This document shows, in pieces, positions 37,201 through 49,319 of a stretch of 64,000 bases of DNA. The translations under genes and the position numbers were made by a program. Within the stretch, counting starts at the first letter, position 1; the number at the start of each line of letters is the position of its first letter. Source of the stretch: Gnetum montanum. Its lineage: Eukaryota > Streptophyta > Gnetopsida > Gnetales > Gnetaceae. Under the pieces are notes generated by a model that did not search any database, was not told the DNA's origin, and saw nothing but the letters and a program-made list of their open reading frames with translations. The stretch covers positions 349,046 through 413,045 of the forward strand of contig MNCI01007937.1 of assembly GCA_015680685.1 (NCBI GenBank), in the 5' to 3' direction.

Positions 37201-37862
37201 TTCCTCCTTAGGTATGGCATCCTATTCCTATATTTCATGAAAAATATCAAATATATGTTATATTAGACATTATGCGTAGCAAGAAAATATACCAAACATC
37301 AAATATATGTAACATTCAACATTATGTGTAAAGGAAATAATAGAGAAAGTGCAAAAAGAAAAAGAAAAGAATGCTTTATTAATATAGAATAGAGTATCTG
37401 GATCATTCTTTGAGAGTGTTCCTTGGGGTTTTCTACCTTTGGCATCAATCCCTTAGAGGCAATCTAGCACTAGCACCATGGTTAGGCCTACAACCTGGCC
37501 AGAAGGGATAGCCAGTCCACTTCCCATCTTGCTTCACCTATCTTTTGTGACTTGCTTGTACCAACTTTGCCACTCCATGCTTGGCATGACCTCTAAGCTT
37601 AAGTATAAATTCCTTACGTCAAACCACCAAAGGTTACCTCAAGAGACATGTTCATTATTACAATACACCCTTTTGGGTCTTAATTACAACAACCCTTTTG
37701 GGTCTTGTTATAATAACGATAATACTTGTTATGAAAAGGCATCATGTTTGTTATGCAGCAACACCATTTGGGAATGGAAACATGACATTGGGAAAATAAT
37801 GTTGCCATCACCTTTATTAGCTCCTAATAGAAGCCAAAATTGAGTTGTTTGCTCACTGTCTT
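37201..37862. other. Junction region between the unknown relic and RNase H of F
   Basis: A 121-codon plus frame (37478-37843) has cysteines (TCLYQLCH, CLLCSN) but I cannot assign it. A short direct duplication AACCCTTTTGGGTCTT occurs at about 37665-37705. It may be flank of the inserted relic. Confidence 0.3.
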
Positions 37863-38175
37863 AGGCATTGTCCTAATGCAGTTTGATGAGAAGAAGAGGC
37901 CTTAATACATCTACTATGCTAGTAGAAGCATTTTGGGGCCTCACCTAAACTACACCATCACAAAAAAAGGATTGATGTCTATCATTTTTTCACTCCAAAA
38001 ATTTAGGCATTATGTTATAAGGTGAAAAATTCTCATTTACATTGATAATAGTGTCATTGACTTCCTCATGAGTAAATTGGATGTCATTCCTCATCTGATC
38101 TAATGGCTAGTTCTCTTACAAGAATTTAATCTTCACATGATTGATCACAAGGGAGTCAAGAATGTGATTGAAGAC
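37863..38175 (+). pseudogene. Gypsy remnant F: RNase H fragment
   Basis: The plus strand reads YYASRSILGPHLNYTITKKG, then SLQKFRHYVI, SVIDFLMSKLD and a DHKGVKNVIEDHLS end, the order and spacing of Ty3/Gypsy RNase H. It is in one frame with few stops but starts mid-domain, with no RT before it. Confidence 0.75.
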
Positions 38176-38179
38176 CATC

Positions 38180-39545
38180 TATCATAGTGACAAATTAGTA
38201 ACAAGGGAGAGGTCTATTTCTTAATGACTTTTTAGATGATCAAATTCATAAGGTCATTTTTAACTTGAAGAGTGAACGTGAATGCCCATGATTCATACAC
38301 ATTCTTAATTACCTAGTGACCTAGAAGCTTTCTTCTAGGTGAGACAAATGTAAGATCTAATGATTCTAGCACTAGATAAGGCCTTACATAGTTGTCAAAG
38401 AGCATCTTTTTAAGAGATTCCTTGATGATCATATAAGGTGGAGTGTTCCTAACAAAAGTCAAGGTGATATCTTGTCTCACGTGGATCATTGTATGTGTGG
38501 TGGACACTATGCTAGGAAGAGAACTGTAACAAAGCTATTACTCATGAGCTATTTTTGGCCCACCATGTTCCATGATGCTCAACACTTCATGCATTGTTTG
38601 GACAAGTGTCAACATGAGGTAGGTGTGTCCTCATGTGTGGAGGAATCATAATAGTGAGAAGAACCACTTAAGCTATTTGATGTATGGAGGATTGACTTCA
38701 TTAGTTCCATCTCCTTGACCTCCAATGAAAAGACATACATAATTGTATTTATAGTTTATTGCATGAAGTAAAAGCAACTATTGTTAAGAACTACTCATCT
38801 AGCATTGTGGTAAACGTCCTTTGAAACAATATACTCAATAGGTTTGACATCCCTCAAATCTTGATATTTGATAATGATATGTATTTTACTAGTAAGGTTT
38901 TTAAGAATTTATTGAAATTGTGCAAAGTTAATCATAAGTTAACTTCCCCTTATTATCCATAAGCTAATGGTCAAGCTGAAGTTACTAACAATGAAATTTT
39001 GGAATGCTTAAGAAGATGGTTAGTAGGTACAGAAGAGATTAGGCCAACAAGATTAATGACACTCTTTGGGCCTATCAAATGACATGGAAAAATCTTGTGG
39101 GTTACACATCATTGAAGTTTCTCTATAGATAGGTTCCATGCCTATCTATTGATCTTGAAATGAGAACCTTAGGTGGTTTTGCAAATTTTGATATAAACTT
39201 AGATTCAACTCAAAAAGATAGGTTGATCAACCTTAACCTTCTCAATGAGCATCATAGAATTGCTTTGATTTGTAATAAATTAAAACATTCTTACACCAAG
39301 CCTCACCATGATGTTTGCCAAGGAATTTGATTTCAAACTTAGTGATAAAGTCCTCTATTTTAATTTTCTACACTTAGTTTATTTGTATAAATTTCAATTT
39401 CAATGGGAAGCACTCTACATCGTTCATACCATTTACCAATTTGGAGTAGTACACATCTATCATCCTAAAGAGCTAGATAATTTTTTTTTAGTTAATGGGT
39501 AATACATAAAGTACTATAGAGAGTATTTCCCCCTTTGTAAATGCC
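38180..39545 (+). pseudogene. Gypsy remnant F: integrase (degraded)
   Basis: The zinc domain near 38485-38620 reads CGGHYARKRTVTKLLLMSY then FWPTMFHDA and CLDKCQHE, giving the His and C-x2-C ligands. Core traces follow (IDFISSISLTSNEKTYI near 38690). The C-terminal part has AYQMTWKNLVGYTSLKF near 39065, and a LNEHHRIAL block near 39240. The 64-codon frame at 39308-39502 is the tail. Multiple frameshifts and stops are present. Confidence 0.75.
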
Positions 39546-41209
39546 TAATAGTCAATCTTATGTTCTACACTTAGAGGTCTATTAGGTGACAGACATGAAT
39601 TGTTCGTGAAGGAGAATCCTTTATGTCATGTCAAACCTTTCTTCCTTTTCTACTATTTTACTTATGTGCCTTAATAAAGTTGGTGTGTTTATTTAGCACT
39701 TTTCATATTGTTAAGCTTAGTGATCAATCATTCATATTTTTCCCCTTTTTCTGAGTGTGTTTGTATGTTTGTGAGGAAAACCAATTAACATTCTTTATAA
39801 ATGCTTACCTAACAAGCCAATGAGGGATGGATGAATTATAGATGTGATGATGATGTAGAAATGCCAAATGAATCCAAAGTAGAGCCTTGGTCAATGGAGC
39901 TCCCATATAGCAAAGTTCATCCATTCATTTTCTTCTAATTATCACCGGTGAAATACACTCAAATTTAATGGAGAGTTAGGACTCATACTAGAGCTATTTA
40001 AGGTAATGTTACTAGAACCATGAGTAGGTAGTGGATCCACACCTTAGGGTATGAGCTCCAAAATCCTAGAAGAGTGCTTGGTCACTAGTAAGAAAATGAT
40101 GTGCTATCAAGGATCCTTGTGATTAGTAAATGGGTCTAATTAGTGTGATTGGATCAAGATGTACATGTTGCCTTGCCTGGAAACCTTGGTTAGAAGAGGT
40201 TCATAATCTCTTGAACCTATGCATGCCATGTGGTGGGGGATGGATTCTCATTTCCATGCATGTTAAAGACTCTAGGTAGTGACCCAACGCTTCAATCATT
40301 TCTAGAACCCTCATGTATCATCAAAAATCCTCTTCTTACAAAAAGAAAAAAATAGATAAAAAATGGTGAATGATTAACGAAATGAAAAAAAGAAAAGAAG
40401 AGAAAAGAAATAGAAAGATGAAAAGATAAAATATGAAAAAGAATAATAGAATGATAGTGATGAGAAGAAGAGGTAATGGAAGGATCAATGTAATCCCTAG
40501 ATTCCAAGTCCACTCAAATTAGTATGTTTACCATCCTAGACCAATTCTATGATTGCTCCATCTAAACCAAAGTAAGTGGTTAAACCAATACACATGTAAG
40601 CCTCTCTCATGTTCAACCCATTCCCTAGATCACTTGAACTTCAATGTAACAATTCAAGATAATCTCCTATTCCATCCCTACTCATGGCCATGAAGACCTA
40701 GAAGTCTCTTCCTTAGTGAACTTTGATAACATCAATTCTTGCTTCCACCTAATTCTTAAATCTATCTTCTTTTAGGGATTAAAACTCACAATTGTTAATC
40801 TTAAACCATGATCATGTTCATCATCTCTTGGTCATGGTATTATAATTTCTATTAGAATTGGGATTAGTTAATGCAAATAGAGGTAGTGATAGGAGGATTT
40901 TGATAAAGAAAAATTTGGGGAGCCTACCATGCATACATGTATAGATGGCAAAAGACCAAACCAAGATCTTGACTTCTGAATGTTTTGTGACATGTTGCCT
41001 TGGGTTGATTTTACCAATGATTAGACCGTGAAATAAACAAGGCTATATGGCACTACTAGTGGTAGGTGTGATCTTGTTCTTTGAAGAGGAACTTAGAGTT
41101 CTATCCCTACTGGGTAGATGAATAACGATGAGGGTATCTCTCGCAATGTGGAGGATAGGCTCACATGCTCCTTGAGCTAATTAAATAACTAGTTGGGATT
41201 TGGTGATGT
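39546..41209. other. No gene recognised; 3' flank of remnant F
   Basis: Scattered short matches in style to Gypsy noncoding tails, no LTR ends, polypurine tract or coding sequence that I can support. A purine-rich A-run at 40340-40450 gives a spurious minus-strand frame. Confidence 0.4.
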
Positions 41210-41214
41210 TACGC

Positions 41215-41302
41215 ACGCATGTGTGTGTGTGCATGCATGCACACATAGACACAAACACAGACACACAGACACACACACACACACACTCTCTCTCTCTCAC
41301 AT
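41215..41302. repeat. Microsatellite: GT/CA then CT runs
   Basis: Alternating GTGTGTGTG, GCATGCATGCACACA, (ACAC)n and (TC)n runs follow each other. Confidence 0.9.
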
Positions 41303-42356
41303 CCATCATGCATTCTTCATTCCTTGTCCATTGTTGTATGTGTTATGAAGTTAACTAAGTAAAGTAGAGAATAAGACTAGTCATCCAAGGGGATGAACTC
41401 ATGTTTGATGCTAATGTCTCATTAGTTGTTAAAAATCCATGGGTGTTGCATCAATGGGTTTCACAAGGGCAAGAAAGATAGGAGTCTACTATGGGGAGGA
41501 TCCACTTCTAAATCCTCGATGGTATGACATTATGAGGGAGTGAGCTCAAGCTTAACTTCTAGTATCATGATGGTTGCATAGCATAAGGCACTCAATAATT
41601 TATAATTTAGTGTCACATAGTGGAATCAAACTTGTGACTTAGGGTGACTACGCCAAGACTTTTATCACTAAGCTAACAATTGATTGCATACTAAAATCAA
41701 ACCTATAACTTAGATTTCCAAATCAAAATTCTTACCACTAGGTTAATACCTCATTGATATAATATCTGCTTTTGATAATGTTTAATTATCTTATTTATAA
41801 AATTTATAAATCAAGTAAAAATTTCATCATCCACCATCCATGTTAATTGAACAACAAAGGATTCTCTTGGCTTCCAAGTGGGTAGTTTGTTGTATTGAAA
41901 GCAAGGAAGCTTGGAAATTTTTTTTCAAGCATAGTAGTTCAAGTATACACAAAACTAAAAATGGAGGAATACTCCCTAGACTAATTGGCTAATTAATAGA
42001 GGAATACTGAAAGGTATAGGCTCTTATTTCTTTAAAAAAATATGGCTTTGCTAAAATAAATTGAAAGACTTTCTCTAATGGAAGCTTACCCACTTAAGCT
42101 TGGAAAACTTACAACAACATTCTATTTGGTGGATGCCTATTCTTAAAAAAATTTTCTAATTTATTAAATTAATTTTTAATAAGAGCAAAAAAATTTACTA
42201 ATTATAATCTTTTTCATATTAGTTCATTGTTTTCTATTAAAAATGGAAATGGAGATCTTAAATAGAGAATCTTCCTATTTACAAGAATGTTGAAGATGTT
42301 CTCTCTAACTTTGGGGCTATTCAAATGGAGATTAATATTCCTTAAACATGGATAGT
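41303..42356. other. No gene recognised
   Basis: AT-rich sequence with no supportable coding region. From about 41990 the plus strand shows tryptophan/leucine-rich short frames reminiscent of transposon coding debris but nothing identifiable. Confidence 0.35.
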
Positions 42357-42599
42357 GATTTTGGCTTGGTGGATCTCCTTTGCATTATATTCAAGTATTT
42401 AAAATTAAATCTTGGTTTCACTTAAAAAATTTTCAATGATTTTGGCTTGATGGATCTCCTTTGCATTATATTTAGGTATTTAAAGTTAAATCTTGGTTTC
42501 ACTTAAAAAATTTTCAGTGATTTTGGCTTGATGGATCTCCTTTGCATTATATTCAGGTATTTAAAGTTAAATCTTGGTTTCACTTAAAAAATTTTCATT
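42357..42599. repeat. Three tandem copies of an 81-bp unit
   Basis: Units start at 42357, 42438 and 42519 with GATTTTGGCTTG(G/A)TGGATC and end in CACTTAAAAAATTTTCA. Copies 2 and 3 are almost identical; copy 1 differs by a few bases. 81 bp is 27 codons. Confidence 0.9.
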
Positions 42600-42713
42600 A
42601 CTCTATTTTAAACATAAGGCAAAATGTGTAATTAGAGGATTGTTATTAGAAAGCTATTTTTCATGGAATTTGAGGATTGAAGGACCAATCAAAGCATCAA
42701 TTTCTTTTCTAAT
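42600..42713. other. Left flank of element D
   Basis: AT-rich, no feature seen. Its last bases cannot be tested as a target duplication because D's right end is broken. Confidence 0.4.
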
Positions 42714-43546
42714 TGATAAATCATGATTTTCAACTACTATGATATTGGGCATTCAATATTGGAGCTGTGATATTGGATCCCCGATATTGGGGCATAAGCT
42801 TCGATGTTGGATATTCGATATTGCTCCACACATGCTTGCCTATAAATAACATACTTAGGCGCATGCTCGACAAACTAGAGTGAATGCCCACAATGTGATG
42901 TTGAGAAATTGTTTGAAGTCTTTATTCAAGTGAAGTGTACTTGAGCACAATTCATGATGGAAATAAAGATTAAGATTTCTTTCCATCATTGCAACATCCA
43001 CTTAGTTTTACTATTTCACTTAGCATAGTTTTTACTATTTTCATAGCTTAATCATTTACTTTATAGAGTACTTTACTTTCCTTATTCATAGTGAACTAGA
43101 ATAAGTACAACTGGTTTTGAGAATTTAAGTGTGATCACTTGCTAACCTAGTAGTGGTTTCACTTGATTTTCTTAGTAGTGAACTCACTTGGTAATTCTAA
43201 TAATGGTTACATGAGCCCAAGGCATGTATGACAAGCCAGGAACAGATGCTTATTGCTATAGGCTAGACTAGATTCACTTATCATTTTTTTCTTAGACTTA
43301 GAATCATTTTCACACTTTACCATCATAGCTAGGAGACATGGCCTACCAACATCAATATATCATACACCTCACTGAGAACTAAACCATACACACAGATTAT
43401 ACTAGCTCCATGTGGGAAGACAATGATCCCAAACTTGAACTAATTACTAGCATATTCACATTGCCTCATCCATGGATTATGATTAGGCTACATGTGAACA
43501 CTTGTATCTTGTATGGTTGGTTGTTGGATTACTCCACTACTTATCA
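42714..43546 (+). repeat. 5' LTR of element D
   Basis: It runs from TGATAAATC to CTACTTATCA and is followed at once by a primer site. U3 (42740-42835) has repeated GATATTGG/CGATATT words including GATATTGGATCC (42769-42780), then a TATA box CCTATAAATA (42839-42848). Its reverse complement resembles the LTR at 24084. It is 833 bp. Confidence 0.9.
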
Positions 43547-43566
43547 TTGGTGTCATTTCCAGGGAC
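43547..43566 (+). other. Primer binding site of element D (tRNA-Asp-like)
   Basis: TTGGTGTCATTTCCAGGGAC follows the LTR directly and matches C's site TTGGCGTCGTTTCCAGGGAC at 18 of 20 positions. Confidence 0.85.
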
Positions 43567-43682
43567 AAGTCATTATATGCTTAGTAATTGATTTCACAAA
43601 GTTCATCGTACTTGAAACAACAAGTCAAACTTTATAATTCTAAGATAAAGCACACTTAAAACAAACATATTAAAAGTATAAT

Positions 43683-45960
43683 ATGGCTTCAAACAAAATT
43701 GCAACATCACCTACCAAGGAACTACAGAGAAGAAGTGACAAAATCTAAGAAGAAGAAGAAGATTGAAGTATGTCGATGTAGACAAGCATCACATATGCTC
43801 ATTGTGATTCTTACTAGCCTGATTTCACATTCATCTTTCATCAGGATAGATAGTTAAGGTGGATGAATCTTCAAGGAAACATTATTCTACCATCGAAACA
43901 TTTAGCATCCCTTATGCTCCAAACTGCTCTCAAGGGGATGAAACTAAGTGAAGTAATTGGAGGGTATCATGAAATCAAATACATGGCCCGACCATACAAA
44001 CCTCTTTATGAGTAGCTAAGAAAAGACCATGCCATGGAAATAAGACATGAACAAGACAAAGAAAAGATAGTTGATTCTACTATCGTCTTGGAGGATCTTG
44101 ATGGAGATGCATTCATTGTTGAATAACTCCATGATAATCATGAGTTCCAGTCATAGAAGCCTATCATTCAATTAGATGAAATTATCAAGAATAAATCACA
44201 CTATGAATTAGTAGAGATTCTTAGGTGGGAGGCAAAAGACTCAAGGCATAGGTGGGACTCAAGGCTAAGAGTTCCTGCTGGATTCCACAAAGAAGAACAT
44301 TAGAGTCATCATAGGAGGACAAGTTGGCATTATTCTCCTACTACCTCACTCGCAACCTCATAATCATTAGAAGCCTCTAATAGAAGGAGGAAAAAGTACA
44401 AGGACCATGACAGGGAAGAGAGGATAACTCATGATCACTATGACCATCATGACCATTATGCGGATGTTTCGATTTAGAAGATGAAGAGTATGAACAACGT
44501 AGATGAAGGAATCACAAAAATCATGAAAGGAATGAGCATAGAAGGAGGTACTAGTATAAAAAGTGTACAAACTCGATCAAGATGATGAACCCTGGATGGT
44601 AACTCGCAACATGATCAACATCCAAGAAGTTGTTCACATCCCAACTAGGCATGTGAGGGATAGCTGAATCAAATGGTTCGACATGAACAACATGCCAAGA
44701 TTTGAAGGTGGCTACAATTTTAATCCATAACATCACCTTTAAGCTTTCCATGATGCCTGTGCCCTACAAATATCAAAAGTGATTGGAAAAAGTTAAAGTT
44801 ATTCCCATGAACACTTGTGAAGGAAACAGAGAGGTGGTACAGGTCACTAGAACTTGAATTAATTAGATGCTAGAGTACCATACTAGAACTCTTTAATGAT
44901 AAATAACAAACTTATTCATGAGTGTTCAACTTAAGAAAAAAAATCCAAAGATGGAAGTAAGAGACTAATGAGACCCTTGATGTAGGAATGGGTAGATACC
45001 ATTCACTGTTGCATAAATGCCTAGGCCATGGATTTTCACCAAGGGAACAGATTAGGCATATTGTAGATGGGTTATGGAGCAAAACTAGAGAAACTCTTGG
45101 GATTTATGCCCAAGGAAGATTATCAAAAATAATTGCCCATCACATCTAGAGATTAATTGAACAAGTTGCAAAGCAAGAAGGAGAACTTAAGAATAGAGAG
45201 TTAGCTGAAGAATATAATAGAGATCCATCAATTAGGAAGAAAGATGTGTGGCTATGTGAGAAGAAAGAGGATGAAACCTTGGAAGACATCATTCAGAAAA
45301 AGACTCTACCTATTCAAAAATTAGTCAATGATATAGTGACTAAGGTAGAAAGTTTGGGATTTAGTGGATGAAAATTTTGCTACAGCCCTAAAGATTATGG
45401 AAGAAAAGGTTGAACAAGCACTTAACAAGGGCAAGAAAAGTAAGAAGAAAAGAGTTAATGGATGAGAAAGTTATAAGCACAAAAGGAAAAGTTACTACCA
45501 TTGAAGGGTACACTAACTCTAGTTTAGAGGAAGAGGAAGGATGCAATGTGTGCTAGTATATGAACATCCTAAGCAATGTCATCCTGTTATGGCCCACTTG
45601 CAAGAATCTAGGGTATATGCACTCAATCCAAGCTTCATCAACAAGTAGATGCCCAGAATACTATCTTACCCTCAAGGTAATATTAGGCAAACTTTCCAAC
45701 CTACATACTACCTAAGAAGAGCCTATCCTTAACCATAGGAGCAATATTAGCAGTAGTGGTAGCAACCACAGACATGCGCAATGCTACCGCCAAGGCAACA
45801 ATATCCATATGGGCAACCAGACCCTTATGGATATTATGTTCAACATCCAATATCTCTAGAAAACACATCCGTTCAAACTTCTTCTCCTTGATATCCACCA
45901 AAATACTATAGACCTACTACTCCAAGGATGGATCAGAGTCCTCATGCACATTTCCAATAG
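43683..45960 (+). pseudogene. gag of element D
   Basis: The start at 43683 (MASNKIATSPTKELQRR) is followed by a broken FTFIFHQDR and LRWMNLQGNIILP block. The RNA/particle core is traceable (GLWSKTRETLGIYAQGRL near 45070-45120, LIEQVAKQEGELKNRELAEE-like near 45150-45210). The cysteine-histidine cluster near 45545-45590 has EHPKQCHPV with the preceding C-x2-C, then LQESRVYALNPSF. The tail is proline/tyrosine/glutamine-rich to about 45960. Many stops and frameshifts are present. Confidence 0.8.
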
Positions 45961-45999
45961 TTAGTAGATCAAATTCCCCTTCCAATCCTTTTCCACTAG

Positions 46000-46800
46000 G
46001 GACACCACCTATTATGCAAGGGGAATTTTTGTCACAACCACAACAGAGGAGAGTTGCAAGGGTAGTAAATATACAAGTAGAGGATCCTATAAGTAGCACT
46101 AAGGGCCAGACAAAGAAACATTCTTTCTTTAGGATAAGTCTAGAAAAGGCTAGTAGAGTTAGAACTTCATCGAGACTTCTCCTATGTTAGATCCACCTAC
46201 CAACAACAAGCTTCTGATATCATTCAACAAAAACATGTAGACTATCATGCTTATAGAAATAGTCATAGACTAGATTAAAGCAGGGCCACTCCTTAAGAAG
46301 AGAATTGATTTATGAGTTCCTTTGATCTATTTATGAGTAGTTGAAAATCTGCCAAGCAAAGCTCTACTATAATAAGGTTTCAAGGTGAATTTGATCTCTT
46401 ATGAAACATATCTTTAACATGGTTAGAGTTACAGTTGTGTAGGAAGATCAATTTTTCTAGAATATCAATTTTTCTAGAAAACCTTAAAGGAGTGTAATAT
46501 CAGGTTAGAGTTTGCAGATCAATTTTTTGTCATTCCCTTGGGATAGATTGAGGACATGGTGACCATTGTCAATGGGTGGTCTTATTTGGTAGACTTTATG
46601 GTAATTAATGTAAAAGATGCTGATAAGGAATTTCCAATCAGCATGGGGAGGGCATGGTTTAGCACAACTGATGCTAGGCTAAGTATGAGAGATCTATCTA
46701 TTGAGATCTCTAAGGAGGATAAGCACAAAGCCATACACATGCAATAGATCCCATGCATTACTGTTGAAAGAAAAGGGTGCAATTGTGGACCTATCATTTA
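46000..46800 (+). pseudogene. Protease of element D (active site lost)
   Basis: Near 46340-46400 the stretch corresponding to ALLDSGSRVN reads ALLYYNKVSR, so the catalytic triad is gone. The frame at 46556-46747 has NGWSYLVDFMVINVKDADKE and ISMGRAWFST, the MGRAWL motif of this family. The cysteine cluster GCNCGP follows near 46775. No RT follows. Confidence 0.75.
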
Positions 46801-49319
46801 GAACATCAACATAGTTACCATGCTAGTCCACAACAATAGTGAAAAACAAGTGTGTGCACAAGAAAGAGTAGGGACCACCAAATCAAAAGATACCATGTGG
46901 CCAACAACAGAGAACCTTCAACTATCAAAAATATGCATGGAACAATATGACTCATTTATTAATTCCCATTCTAAGAAAATTACTCCAAATAAGGACCCAA
47001 AAACAAAATTAATAAATCATAATCATACACCAAAAAGGAAAGAAAACAAGAACTTAGATGATTAAAACTCGACTACCATCAAGATCACATGGGATAATCA
47101 CAGAAAAGTTAAATTAATAAAGATGGTAAGCGAACCACTTTGAGTGTATGATCTAGGAGACCTAGGAAGCATTTTTTGAACACTCATCCATGACTTTAGT
47201 TGTGGGGAAGACACTTTACCTTGATTTTAGAATTAATAAGTGCTTTTCCATTTTTTTGTTTTACAATTCTTTTTACTTTTTCTATTTCTTGATACAAAAT
47301 TTCCCATTCTTTGACATCTTTTATTCTTTCACATTTTTCATTTCTTAAATTTTTTATATTCTTTAACATTTTTCATTCTTTGATATTTTTCGTTCTTTAC
47401 ACCTTTTGCATACTGTCTTCTTCATACTTTGTTTCTAGTTCCTTTGTACATAATCTTTTATTGTTAATAAGACACATTAAGAATACAGGCAAGATGTAGT
47501 CCAATAAGGTGAAGACTTCTCTATGTTATCAAGTCATAAGGGACTAATTATTTGAACAGTGAGCCCATGCCATCCAACCATCCATTCCATTAATAAGAGG
47601 TTCTTACCATGACCATAATGATATTCTTTTCCATCATACCACTGAAAATAAACCTGTGATTATTATTCCTGGACCAAGTGGGAATGTAAAGGGTGTGACA
47701 TCAAGGGGATTTGTATATTATTTTGGATTATTGTTGTGAATTTTATCATGTTGCCAAGATTGTATTATATCCTTGTAGATCTAATAAAAAATTAGAGTAA
47801 GAGTAAAATAAGTGTTGCCTTGAAGGTTGACATAGAAAAAATAACATAAAAGAGCACAGAATAAATTTTTGGGGGTTCCACTGGAAAGACATGTTACCCA
47901 TGGTTGAAGGTTAGTGGCTTCTTAGAAATGTAAAAAACATAAATAAGTGCCATAACTAAATTCCTCCCTTGGATAATATGCCAAGTGACAATACTCCTTG
48001 CAACATTGATAGTCTTACATTTGTGGCTCCAAGTGATGAAATAATGTGATGTCATTGGAATGTGGCTTGGACTTAGTTTGAATCTTGGAAAAAAAGACTA
48101 GTGATTACATTAACCACTAATAAAATATAAGAATTCATTATGCCTATGGTAAGCTACCTCATGTCTTGATTTCCAAAATCCCTTCTAAGTCCATCTCATC
48201 TCATTGTAAGGATAGTCATAACTTGTGGTTTTGTGTAACATAGAGTTATTTTGTTAATTTGGTGGTGCTAACATGTGTGTTTTGCTAAACAAGTATGTGT
48301 TACTTCAACTCCATAAGTGCCTAAGGACACTTTTAGGCGTGGTTATACAAAGGCATTAAGGGCTAGAGCTTGCTTTAGGGAGGACCCACTTGTATAACTA
48401 TTGTGCTTTATACTTGCCAAGCGATTCCACATCATTTTGAGCCTTTCCACATTAATAAAAACTTCCCATATCATTCAAACTATGTGTTCTACCAACATGG
48501 ATTCATTATCCTTCTTATTCATCTTATTCATACTTCATGAACTTTCATAGCCTGAGATTCCTTCTTTATGAATCTTTAATAATAAATTCTTGAAAAATGT
48601 GAATCTCTTCATGACTTAGACCCTTTGATTCTATTTTAAGCATTCTTAACATTCATAGAGAATTACTTTTTATCCTCAAAACTTCATGAAAAATGAAAAT
48701 TTTTGGGCTTCGATATTAGGTCTACCTTGATATTGGATCCTTGATGTTGGATCCCTAATATCATATCACATAAAACCTATATATAGGTGGAAACTTAGCA
48801 TAATTTTCATCATTTTTCATTTGCACCAAGTGCAATTTTTCCATTTTTCTTCTTTGATTTAAGCTCTAACTTTCCTAGATTTCCTGAGCCATATCTTGCA
48901 CATTATCGCTTCAATTTTCGTGATTTTCAAATCTATTTGATTACAAAGTGCTCATCTTAGTCATGGGGGGTGCTAGTAAGGAAAATTTGAGCCATTTTTT
49001 TGAAAATTTCTAATGCTCAAAAGATATTTTAAGCGTAAGGATGAAGAGAAAATTGAGATTTTCACTAACAATTAATCATATTAATGTTAGAAACATTCAA
49101 ATAATGCTCCTAAGGAACCATAACCATCATTATGAGCTAAATATGAATAAAATAGATAACTGTGAAGGATTATAAGAAAAGCAACACTTATGGGATAACA
49201 TTAACTCTGTAATCACAATAAACTAAGAAATTAATGTAACTAAGGATATGAGTAAGGTATGGAACTGTTAAGAATATATGAGAATACTTTAGTAATTCCA
49301 AACCCTTGAATGATTGCAA
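46801..49319 (+). other. Linker and noncoding spacer of element D; no RT, RNase H or integrase
   Basis: A lysine-rich linker (HSKKITPNKDPKTK, frame 46820-47065) and TIKITWDN are followed within 100 bp by the spacer word at about 47190. The spacer shares, in order and reversed orientation, the blocks of E: CTGGAAAGACATGTTACCCAT at 47881 and GGGAGGACCCACTTGTATA at 48377. The second AGTCATGGGGGGTGC word is at 48957-48972. Confidence 0.65.
48705..48790 (+). promoter_or_regulatory. Internal promoter-like block upstream of ORFX in element D
   Basis: CGATATTAGG, TTGATATTGGATCC (12-mer core 48729-48740), TTGATGTTGGATCC and TAATATCATATC words lead into a TATA box CCTATATATAGG (48777-48787). The core 12-mer is also in D's own U3 at 42769-42780. 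ORFX begins about 530 bp downstream. Confidence 0.55.
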
